64,000 nucleotides of DNA from CAMEON01 sp963643175. Lineage in GTDB: Bacteria > Bacillota > Clostridia > Oscillospirales > CAG-272. How positions within the stretch are numbered: position 1 is the stretch's first letter; the number at the start of each line of letters is the position of its first letter. The stretch covers positions 1 through 64,000 of the forward strand of contig CAVIJF010000003.1 of assembly GCA_963643175.1 (NCBI GenBank). The letters are read 5' to 3'. The position numbers and the translations under genes were made by a program. A model generated the notes under the pieces. It made no database searches and had not been told where the DNA came from. It saw only the letters and a program-made list of their open reading frames with translations. Below are positions 58,301 through 64,000 of this stretch, one piece after another.

Positions 58301-58979
58301 GCTGGCGACCCAGACCGACTGCCGCAACCGCCTGCGGGCGCTGGGGCACTTCGACCCGGATGCGGTGGAAAAGTACCGGGAGGTCTACGGGCGCTGTGAA
58401 GCCATGCGCACGCAGATAGCGGATCTGGAGAAGTCCCGCGCCGAGCTGACCGGCATCATCTCCAGACTGGAGGAGGAGATGAAGGTCGCCTTCGCAACGG
58501 CGTTTGATGCCATCAACGAGAATTTCGGGAAAACTTTTGCCGAGCTGTTCGGCGGCGGTTCTGCCGAGGTGTCGCTGACCGACCCGGACAATATTCTGGA
58601 GAGCGGCATTGAAATCAAGGCGGCGCCGCCTGGGAAAATCATCAAGAATCTGATGCAGCTGTCCGGCGGCGAGCAGGCGTTTGTCGGTGTGGCACTCTTT
58701 TTCGCCATTCTCAAGGTAAATCCGACGCCGTTCTGCATTCTGGACGAGATTGAAGCGGCGCTGGACGAGGTCAACGTGGAACGGTTGGCGCAGTACATAC
58801 GGCGTTACGCGGACGAGACGCAGTTCATCATGATTACGCACCGCCGCGGCACTATGGCGGCGGCAACGCGCCTGTACGGCGTCACCATGCCGGAGCACGG
58901 CATTTCCAAGGTGCTGACGCTGGATGTGGCGGATATTTCCAAGAACAAGGAGGGAAGCTGGAATGGGCTTTTTAGCTAA
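55308..58979 (+). CDS. smc: Chromosome segregation protein SMC
   Basis: Ring-forming ATPase of condensin. 1,223 residues from a GTG start (MYLQSIELQGFKSFPDRTKL) after AAAAGGAGACCGC. Walker A is GPNGSGKSN (40-48); long coiled coils run about 165-500 and 690-1010, separated by the hinge (about 515-680, HYEGYTGAVRFVMSRYAAGR onwards). The C-terminal signature is LSGGEQAFVGVALFF and Walker B is FCILDEIEAALDEVN. The scpA and scpB partners are not in the window. The last 17 bases overlap ftsY. Confidence 0.97.
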   Translation: MYLQSIELQGFKSFPDRTKLDFEPSAVSGTDGRGVTVIVGPNGSGKSNIADAMRWVLGEISSKTLRGSKMEDVIFGGADSRRPMGYAEVSVTFDNTSEFCRLDCPYDRVTVTRRYFRSGESEYLINRKPVRLRDIYELFLNTGIGRDGYSIIGQGRIAEMISRKSEERRSVFEDASGIARYRVRKTEAQRRLDTTEANMVRVRDVFSEVEAQVGPLAREAEKAKKGIVLLEARRQADISLWLYDSGRLLGEIDVAATTRSHAEFDLSQAQDALQSLEVQNQRLTEMNRGSRETAGQLTEEITAVSDGLHRLDSEYRVRESHILHAGEDIAAAEEATRAADAARDAARAQEHDHREQEASLRCRLAELEAEYAAGTEEQEALRRRIGELSERIDVTGADIRAREAQAVDVRVRLSVLENARNSGSDRGSGILSDMERYEETDATLAADVDRRQKSVDGYTASLNQNDSDLRAAENALTVCNEQYGQAHEALNTAKLRRDSVAQRIQTFRSMEEHYEGYTGAVRFVMSRYAAGRLSGFGGEPCGTVYGPLSQIIQVEKAYVTAVETALGANLQHIVVENEATAKAAMYALKRENAGRATFFPLTSMRGQNPTPEMTQAAGYPGYVAVADALLTCDDRFRAVLSSLLGRTVVFDTIDHATAMAKALRYRVRVVTLDGQQINVGGSFTGGSTSQRGGALSRAAEVRSLAEEQKQLEKQVGEAEQALTRLRNAVREAEEERDAKQDRRDLLRVILGNETAALNQAKAKRDANRTLLDKLRDDSDRLLAESRQYEQDMENLRAEEAALTASIGEIRAVRQQADADRGDAEDALNSRTEKQTGLYIALSETRKDADTQATFADACAEQADRAEADAAAARDRIAALTGNREDYLREQEENRRLYADGEKKLAALSADKSRADEDSAQYEARLTELREQINRKYEDKETLFRAFTTADTKLNGLKAEKEKLDAKLHEDYEMTLPEAQTMAAAMHWEPVTPENRREVLATQTDCRNRLRALGHFDPDAVEKYREVYGRCEAMRTQIADLEKSRAELTGIISRLEEEMKVAFATAFDAINENFGKTFAELFGGGSAEVSLTDPDNILESGIEIKAAPPGKIIKNLMQLSGGEQAFVGVALFFAILKVNPTPFCILDEIEAALDEVNVERLAQYIRRYADETQFIMITHRRGTMAAATRLYGVTMPEHGISKVLTLDVADISKNKEGSWNGLFS

Positions 58980-60396
58980 GCTGTTCGGGAAAAAGAACAG
59001 GAATGAAGAGGTGCCGGCGGAGCAGCTGCCGGCAGAGCAGGCGTCTGCGGATTCCGACGAGGAAGGCACGCTGACCGCCGAGGAGGAAGCAGCCGCCGAG
59101 GCGGCGGAGCAGGCGTTCTTCGCGGAGCATCCGGAGATTGCCGGGGAAGACATCTTAGACGAGGAACTGAGACTGGAGCAGGAGCAACAGGAGCGGGACG
59201 CTGCCGGGGAAGCGGAGAACGCAGAGAGCACGGAGAGCACGGAGAGAGCCGGGGACATGGCAGAACCCGCAGAAGAACCCGCAGAAGAACCCGCAGAAGA
59301 ACCCGCAGAAGAACCCGCAGAAGAACCCGCAGAAGAACCCGCAGAAGAACCCGCAGAAGAACCCGCGGAAGAACCCGCGGAAGAACCCGCGGAAGAGTCC
59401 GCGGAAGAGCCGACAGAAGAGCCAGTGGAGCCCGAACCGGCGGATATGCCTGCCGAGGCAGTAGCCGCCGAGGATACGACTACCAAGAAGTCGTTCTGGG
59501 GGCGCCTCAGGGCGGGACTGACCAAGACGCGCAACGCGCTGTTCGCCCCGGTGGACAGTCTGCTCAAGAGCTTTACCAAGGTGGACGAGGAGCTTCTGGA
59601 GGAGTTGGAGGAGATTCTCATCAGCGCCGATGTGGGTATGGGCGCGACCGAGGAGATACTGGATCAGCTCCGTGCGCGCATCAAGGACGGGCGGCTCCGG
59701 GAAAAGGAGCAGGTCATGGACGCACTGCGCGAAATCATGACCGGCATGATAGGGGAGAGCCAGCCCCTGCGCCTTGAGACATGCCCCAGCGTGATTCTGG
59801 TCATCGGCGTCAACGGCGCCGGCAAAACGACCTCCATCGGCAAGATTTCCAAGCGGCTGAAACTGCAGGGCAAGCGGGTTGTCGTGGCGGCGGCGGATAC
59901 CTTCCGCGCGGCGGCGATTGACCAGCTGGCGGTCTGGTGCGAGCGTGCCGGCGTCGAGATGGTGAAGCAGAGCGAGGGCAGCGACCCTGCCGCCGTGGTG
60001 TTCGACGCCATCGCGGTTGCCAGAAAGCGTGCGGCAGACGTGCTGATTATCGACACCGCCGGACGTCTGCAGAACAAGAAGAACCTGATGAACGAGCTTG
60101 CCAAGATTGACCGCGTTATCGACCGGGAGCTGCCGGGAGCCAGCCGGGAAACCCTGCTGGTGCTGGACGCGACCACGGGACAGAACGCCGTTTCGCAGGC
60201 TAAGGAGTTCAGTCAGGCGTCAAAGATTACCGGCATTACGCTGAACAAACTGGATGGCACCGCCAAGGGCGGCATCGTCATCGCCATCCGGCAGGAGCTG
60301 GGCATTCCGGTCAAATTCATCGGCGTGGGCGAGAAGATCGACGATATGCAGGAGTTTGACGCGGCGGACTTCGTCCGGGCACTGTTCGGGGAATGA
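58963..60396 (+). CDS. ftsY: Signal recognition particle receptor FtsY, with an AEEP repeat tail
   Basis: The membrane-side GTPase that receives the SRP. 477 residues. A basic start (MGFLAKLFGKKNRNEEVP), then an acidic A domain (about 20-170) dominated by thirteen 4-residue units, AEEP with a few variants, and the N and G domains (about 170-477): GVNGAGKTTSIGKISK, DTAGRLQNKKNLMNELA and LNKLDGTAKGGIVIAI. Typical Bacillota FtsY has about 330 residues, so the repeat tail accounts for most of the excess. AAGGAGGGAAGCTGGA precedes the ATG inside the end of smc. Confidence 0.96.
   Translation: MGFLAKLFGKKNRNEEVPAEQLPAEQASADSDEEGTLTAEEEAAAEAAEQAFFAEHPEIAGEDILDEELRLEQEQQERDAAGEAENAESTESTERAGDMAEPAEEPAEEPAEEPAEEPAEEPAEEPAEEPAEEPAEEPAEEPAEESAEEPTEEPVEPEPADMPAEAVAAEDTTTKKSFWGRLRAGLTKTRNALFAPVDSLLKSFTKVDEELLEELEEILISADVGMGATEEILDQLRARIKDGRLREKEQVMDALREIMTGMIGESQPLRLETCPSVILVIGVNGAGKTTSIGKISKRLKLQGKRVVVAAADTFRAAAIDQLAVWCERAGVEMVKQSEGSDPAAVVFDAIAVARKRAADVLIIDTAGRLQNKKNLMNELAKIDRVIDRELPGASRETLLVLDATTGQNAVSQAKEFSQASKITGITLNKLDGTAKGGIVIAIRQELGIPVKFIGVGEKIDDMQEFDAADFVRALFGE
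59269..59424 (+). repeat. Twelve-base tandem repeat in ftsY
   Basis: Thirteen 12-base units GCAGAAGAACCC with changes at wobble positions: ten AEEP, then AEES, AEEP and TEEP. The left units are near identical and the right ones diverged, so the array probably changes length by slippage in frame. Confidence 0.95.
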
Positions 60397-60399
60397 GCC

Positions 60400-61404
60400 A
60401 TGGCAGAGAACGGAATGCACTTTCTGCTTGCTTCCCGCAACCGGCATAAAATCCGCGAGCTGGAGGATATTCTGGCGGCGGATCTGCCCGGCGTCACGGT
60501 CCATTCGCTGGACGAGGTCGGCTTTTCCGGGGATATAGACGAGAACGGCACGACTTTTGACGCGAACGCAGGCATCAAGGCGCGTGCGGCACGCGCCGCG
60601 GCGCTGGCGGCGGGGCATCCCGACTGGTACTGTCTGGGCGACGATTCCGGACTTGCCGTGGATGCGCTGGACGGCGCACCGGGCGTGTACTCCGCACGGT
60701 TTGCCGGACAGCACGGCGACGATGCCGCCAACAACGCCCTGCTTCTGCGGAAGCTGTCCGGTGTCCCGGCGGCGGAGCGCGGGGCGCACTTCCTCTGCTG
60801 TATTGCCTGCATCACGCCGGACGGGCGCGAACTGACGGTCTGGGGCGACTGCCCCGGCGTCATACTGGATGCCCCGCGCGGGCAGGACGGCTTCGGCTAC
60901 GACCCGCTGTTTTATCTCCCCGACGCGGGCATGACCTTTGCGGAGCTGAGCGGCACACGCAAGAACGCCGTCAGCCACCGGGGACGGGCGCTCGCCGCAT
61001 TGGCGGACGCGCTCAGCGATTTTTCGGAACACACTGACAAGACGAAAGGAAACCTTATGTCCAACCTGTACACATCCTACCCAACCCCCGCCCCGCTGAC
61101 CTCTGCCGCACGCGCGTACCTGCGCAGTCTGGCGGCGGATATGAGTCCGGTGACGCAGATCGGCAAGGGCGGTCTGACCGAAAACCTGACCGCCACGGTC
61201 TCCGATGCGCTGGAGGCGCGGGAGCTTATCAAGCTGTCCGTGCTGGAAACCGCCGACTGCACCGCTCGTGAAGCCGCTGAGGCACTGGCGGAGCAACTGC
61301 GGGCAACCGTGGTTGCCGTCATCGGCAGAAAGATTATCCTGTTCCGCCGCCCACTGAATAAGAAGAACCGGCGCATTGAACTGCCCGGAGGAGGTGCCCT
61401 ATGA
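60400..61404 (+). CDS. RdgB-type XTP/dITP pyrophosphatase fused to a YhbY (CRM) RNA-binding domain
   Basis: 334 residues in one frame. About 1-205 form the Ham1/RdgB enzyme that removes deaminated purine triphosphates: FLLASRNRHKIRELEDIL, DDSGLAVDALDGAPGVYSA and GQDGFGYDPLFYLPD, SHRGRALAAL. From about 235 the sequence is a complete CRM domain of the ribosome-associated YhbY: LTSAARAYLRSLAADMSPV, TQIGKGGLTENLTATVSDAL, EARELIKLSVLE. In other bacteria the two are separate adjacent genes. An internal ATG at 61057 has its own site (GAAAGGA, 6 bases), so YhbY may also be made alone. The fusion joins them by a stop-less DFSEHTDKTKGNL linker. Confidence 0.9.
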   Translation: MAENGMHFLLASRNRHKIRELEDILAADLPGVTVHSLDEVGFSGDIDENGTTFDANAGIKARAARAAALAAGHPDWYCLGDDSGLAVDALDGAPGVYSARFAGQHGDDAANNALLLRKLSGVPAAERGAHFLCCIACITPDGRELTVWGDCPGVILDAPRGQDGFGYDPLFYLPDAGMTFAELSGTRKNAVSHRGRALAALADALSDFSEHTDKTKGNLMSNLYTSYPTPAPLTSAARAYLRSLAADMSPVTQIGKGGLTENLTATVSDALEARELIKLSVLETADCTAREAAEALAEQLRATVVAVIGRKIILFRRPLNKKNRRIELPGGGAL

Positions 61405-62093
61405 GGGCGATTGCAACACGCATTGCAACCCGCGCGGTGGTGCTGTGTCTTGCCGTTCTGCTCGCCTGCGGTCTGTTTGCCGGGTGCTCCGGAACCAACC
61501 CGCAGTCGGTACTGTACCGTCGCGGTATGAGCGTTGTCTATACCATGTGTGACATGGCAAGCTCCGATTATCCGCGCTTGCTGTACGGAGAGAAAGCGGC
61601 GGATATGCTGGATAAGACGCAGGAGGACGGCACGACTCTCCGCGGGCAGATGGACGCGGCACACTACAAGACCGCAGACGCTGTGTTTTTGCTCGATGCG
61701 ACAGTGCCGATGTCGGACGGCACCACGGACGGTCTGTCGGAGGAATTGCAGGAGCTGTACAGGATTCAGTCTGCCGTGGGGCTTTCCGGTTACCTGTCCC
61801 TGAACGCGGGGGCGGACAGTGACCGGATATCGCTGTCTGCTATGCTGACAGCAACCGAGCTGTTTACCTGCGAAGGCATCCGCGAGAATACGGTTTTCCA
61901 TTACCTGTATGTGTTTCAGGAGGGGCTGCCCGTTATCGTCACCTACCACGTGGGACGTGACGGAGCGGTGCAGGCAACGGGAAAATTCATGACCAACAAG
62001 GAACTGAACCTGACCTCGGAGGAGGAACTGACGGATTACATCGCGAGGAATTACAGCGTACTCCGGAATGTGACCGTGGAGCAGGTGCGCTGA
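61401..62093 (+). CDS. Predicted lipoprotein of unknown function
   Basis: 230 residues. A signal peptide (VVLCLAVLLACGLFAG) ends in the lipobox LFAGC (C28), predicting export and lipid anchoring on the outer face of the membrane. The mature part is soluble with no known motif (GMSVVYTMCDMASSDYPRLL; SLNAGADSDRISLSAMLTAT). The ATG overlaps the stop of the rdgB-yhbY fusion (ATGA), and the next gene follows within 5 bases, so it is inside the operon despite its different cell location. Confidence 0.85.
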   Translation: MRAIATRIATRAVVLCLAVLLACGLFAGCSGTNPQSVLYRRGMSVVYTMCDMASSDYPRLLYGEKAADMLDKTQEDGTTLRGQMDAAHYKTADAVFLLDATVPMSDGTTDGLSEELQELYRIQSAVGLSGYLSLNAGADSDRISLSAMLTATELFTCEGIRENTVFHYLYVFQEGLPVIVTYHVGRDGAVQATGKFMTNKELNLTSEEELTDYIARNYSVLRNVTVEQVR

Positions 62094-62097
62094 CGGT

Positions 62098-62736
62098 ATG
62101 CGTATCGGAATCTTCGGCGGAACCTTTTCGCCGGTACACAACGGGCATATGGCGGCGGCGCACGCCTTCATGGAGAAAATGTGGCTGGATGTGCTGTACG
62201 TCATTCCGACAGCCCTGCCGCCGCACAAACAGCTGCACGGGGACGCCGACGCCGCAGACCGGCTGGAGATGCTGCGCCGGGCGTTTGCGGGCACGGACGG
62301 GGTTATTGTCAGCGACATGGAAATCCGCCGGGGCGGGCGCAGCTACACCGTGGACACCCTGCGGCAGATGAGCACCGGTCTGCACGGGGACGACAGGCTG
62401 TTCCTGCTGCTGGGAACGGATATGCTGCTGTCCTTTGACAGCTGGCGGGAGCCGGGCGAGATATTCCGGCTATGCTGGCCGGTATACATCCGCCGCGAGA
62501 CCGACGCGGCGCTGGACGGCGAGATAATCCGGCGGATTGCACGCTACCGGGCGGAGTACGGCAAGACGGTCTGCCGCATTGACGCGCCGGCGCTGGAGGT
62601 GTCCTCCACGGACATCCGGCGGGCGGTCGCCGCAGGGCAGTCCGTGGACGGCATGGTGCCGCCTGCCGTGGCGGCGTACATCCGGGAAAAGAACCTGTAC
62701 AGGGAAGGGGACAGAACGTATGACGAAGCAAAATGA
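62098..62736 (+). CDS. nadD: Nicotinate-nucleotide adenylyltransferase
   Basis: Adenylates nicotinate mononucleotide in NAD synthesis. 212 residues: MRIGIFGGTFSPVHNGHMAA has the phosphate-binding H-x-G-H (HNGH), IPTALPPHKQ and ALEVSSTDIRRAVAAGQS the second, S-S-T-D-I-R motif. GGAGCAGGTGCGCTGACGGT precedes the ATG. It overlaps the downstream HD-domain gene by 17 bases, the usual nadD-yqeK-rsfS order. Confidence 0.97.
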   Translation: MRIGIFGGTFSPVHNGHMAAAHAFMEKMWLDVLYVIPTALPPHKQLHGDADAADRLEMLRRAFAGTDGVIVSDMEIRRGGRSYTVDTLRQMSTGLHGDDRLFLLLGTDMLLSFDSWREPGEIFRLCWPVYIRRETDAALDGEIIRRIARYRAEYGKTVCRIDAPALEVSSTDIRRAVAAGQSVDGMVPPAVAAYIREKNLYREGDRTYDEAK

Positions 62737-63391
62737 CCGGGACGTTCCGGCGTCCGGCAGTATCGACCGGGTAATGCTGGACGGACTGGCGGCGGAGGTC
62801 GCCGCATCGGGGCTGTCGCCCAAGCGCCTGCGGCACATACTGGCGGTGCGGGACATGGCGGCGCGGCTGGCAGAACTGTACTGCCCGGAGGACGCGGAAA
62901 TCCTGCAGGCGGCGGCACTGCTGCACGACATCACCAAGGAGCTGTCCGTGGAGGATCAGTTTGCGCTGTGCGGGCGGTTCGGGATTCCCCGGACGCGGGG
63001 GGACGTGCTGACGCCCAAGTGCTTCCACGCCATGACGGCTGCCGCGCTGATTCCGGAACGCTACCCGGCGTTTGCGGATCCGCGCATCGTGTCGGCGGTA
63101 CGCTGGCACACGACGGGGCGCTCCGGCATGACGCTGGATGAAAAACTGCTCTATCTGGCAGACTATATCGACGAGAGCCGCACCTTCCCGGACTGCGTGA
63201 CATTGCGGAACCTGTTCTGGAACGCGCACCCGGAGCAGATGGATATGCCGGCACGGTTGGCGCACCTGCGCACCGTGCTGATTATGTCCTACGACATGAC
63301 CGTGGCGGGACTGATCCGGGAGGGCGTCCCGGTCAGCCCGGACACCTTCCTTGCCCGCAACGAACTGCTCTGCGAGCAGAACAACCTGTGA
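62720..63391 (+). CDS. yqeK: YqeK-type HD-domain phosphohydrolase
   Basis: 223 residues. The HD motif is LLHDITKEL (H and D, about 73-76) with an upstream RHILAVRDMAARLAELY histidine and a downstream AVRWHTTGRSGM, LYLADYIDESRTF. YqeK-type enzymes are reported to split diadenosine tetraphosphate symmetrically in Gram-positive bacteria. The ATG overlaps nadD; GGAAGGGGACAGAACGT precedes it. Lies between nadD and rsfS. Confidence 0.93.
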   Translation: MTKQNDRDVPASGSIDRVMLDGLAAEVAASGLSPKRLRHILAVRDMAARLAELYCPEDAEILQAAALLHDITKELSVEDQFALCGRFGIPRTRGDVLTPKCFHAMTAAALIPERYPAFADPRIVSAVRWHTTGRSGMTLDEKLLYLADYIDESRTFPDCVTLRNLFWNAHPEQMDMPARLAHLRTVLIMSYDMTVAGLIREGVPVSPDTFLARNELLCEQNNL

Positions 63392-63408
63392 ATGAATAGG
63401 AGTATGTA

Positions 63409-63801
63409 ATGGAAAACATCAATTTGCAGAATATGCAGACCGCTCCCGGAACCGAGGAGCGCCCGGAGCCGCTGACCGGCGCCGAGTCCGGCACGCTTGC
63501 CAACGCCATCGCCCATTTTCTGGACGCCAAGAAGGCGCGGGATATACGCATCATCAACATGAAGAACAAGACCGACATCTGCGACTATATGGTGCTGGCG
63601 ACAGGTACCTCCTCCACGCACGTCCAGACGTTGGGCGGCGAGGTGGAGTATCAGATGAGCCTCCGGGGCGTGGAGCCGCTCCATGTGGAGGGGCGCGACA
63701 ACCGCAACTGGCTGGTGCTGGATTACGCGCACGTGCTGGTGCACGTGTTCACCAAGGACACGCGGGAATTTTACAATCTGGAAAAACTGTACGCAGACTG
63801 A
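63409..63801 (+). CDS. rsfS: Ribosomal silencing factor RsfS
   Basis: 130 residues. Core motifs: AHFLDAKKARDIRIINMKNK, TDICDYMVLATGTSSTHVQT and VEGRDNRNWLVLDYAHVLVH. It binds L14 and blocks subunit joining in starvation. The N-terminal 20 residues (INLQNMQTAPGTEERPEP) are an extension. AATAGGAGTATGTA precedes the ATG. Confidence 0.96.
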   Translation: MENINLQNMQTAPGTEERPEPLTGAESGTLANAIAHFLDAKKARDIRIINMKNKTDICDYMVLATGTSSTHVQTLGGEVEYQMSLRGVEPLHVEGRDNRNWLVLDYAHVLVHVFTKDTREFYNLEKLYAD

Positions 63802-63850
63802 CCGTTCCGGTCGTGCTCTGCCATCACACACAGGAGGAGAAGAAAACCGT

Positions 63851-64000
63851 ATGGGACAGCGCGTTTCAAAGGATAACTACTACCTTGACATCGCCCGGAC
63901 CGTCGCGGAGCGCAGCACCTGCCTGCGCCGCCGGTTCGGCGCCATCATCGTCCGGAATGATGCCATCATCTCAACCGGCTATAACGGCGCCCCGCGCGGA
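63851..64000 (+). CDS. dCMP deaminase, partial (window end)
   Basis: Only the first 50 residues are present: MGQRVSKDNYYLDIARTVAE, RSTCLRRRFGAIIVRNDAII and STGYNGAPRG match deoxycytidylate deaminases (ComEB-like), in which GYNGAPRG precedes the zinc-binding histidine and cysteines. ACAGGAGGAGAAGAAAACCGT precedes the ATG. It makes dUMP for thymidylate synthesis. The 3' end lies beyond the window. Confidence 0.85.
   Translation, partial: MGQRVSKDNYYLDIARTVAERSTCLRRRFGAIIVRNDAIISTGYNGAPRG

Noticed and set aside
59269..59424. Tandem array considered as a CRISPR
   Set aside because: Units are 12 bases with no spacers, lie in frame inside ftsY and encode AEEP.
55320..59621. A 1,433-codon open frame on the minus strand opposite smc and ftsY
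   Set aside because: It mirrors smc and ftsY on the other strand; long antisense frames are expected in GC-rich coding DNA with G/C at the third position. It includes the repeat read as Ser/Gly units and has no family match.

Overview
This window reads as chromosomal DNA from a high-GC (about 60-65% by eye) low-GC-phylum anaerobe, most likely an Oscillospiraceae/Ruminococcaceae-type member of the Clostridia. The reasons are the Firmicutes gene orders (ylxM-ffh-rpsP-khpA, infC-rpmI-rplT, dprA-topA-trmFO, plsX-rnc-smc-ftsY, nadD-yqeK-rsfS), clostridial families (DUF4317, DUF6472, a second GyrB-like subunit), GTP-type PEP carboxykinase, and strong Shine-Dalgarno and sigma-A promoters (TTGACA/TTGCAA, 17 bp, TATAAT). 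No species can be named from the sequence alone.

Layout. 1-9.4 kb: ligA, then a conspicuously AT-rich gene for a PLD-nuclease/P-loop-ATPase fusion (the best candidate for a novel, probably defence-related, function), an acetyltransferase/SDR pair, decayed remnants of spoIIAA and diaminopimelate dehydrogenase, and a LexA/S24-type repressor. 9.4-25 kb: an ABC exporter half-transporter, a small membrane protein, a BspA-type LRR protein, a large GH106-like glycoside hydrolase with a glycerophosphodiesterase, pgi, the proBAC proline operon, a DUF624-like membrane protein, another decayed locus, a MATE exporter and rpsU. 25-34 kb: hypothetical proteins, a serine hydrolase, DUF4317, nth and a four-gene unit headed by an orphan type II topoisomerase B subunit. 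34-47.4 kb: SRP and ribosomal protein genes, citrate synthase, rpsB-tsf, a tRNA-Glu(CUC), an ECF transporter S component divergent from a MocR/PdxR-type regulator, pckG, and the infC-rpmI-rplT operon, in which infC starts with ATA. 47.4-64 kb: an almost uninterrupted rightward run of housekeeping genes, from a SpoU-family rRNA methyltransferase through dprA, topA, trmFO, plsX, rnc, smc, ftsY, an rdgB-yhbY fusion, a lipoprotein, nadD, yqeK and rsfS to a truncated dCMP deaminase.

The intergenic spaces are as notable as the genes. A composite palindromic repeat (family A: a short CGG-ACCG...GCCCGG segment, a CAAGGGGCGAAGCCCCTTG hairpin and a CCCCTTCCCC/GGGGAAGGGG hairpin) occurs in nine full or partial copies, most of them within about 250 bp upstream of a promoter. 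A second family (B) lies in 5' leaders, including those of ligA and the acetyltransferase operon. A third hairpin type brackets the DUF624-like gene.

Several loci are eroding: spoIIAA and ddh carry frameshifts and deletions, and a third remnant has a stop and a frameshift and is weakly SpoIIIAE-like. This suggests a lineage that is losing, or has lost, sporulation. Start codons were chosen by Shine-Dalgarno fit and family alignment from memory; no searches were run.
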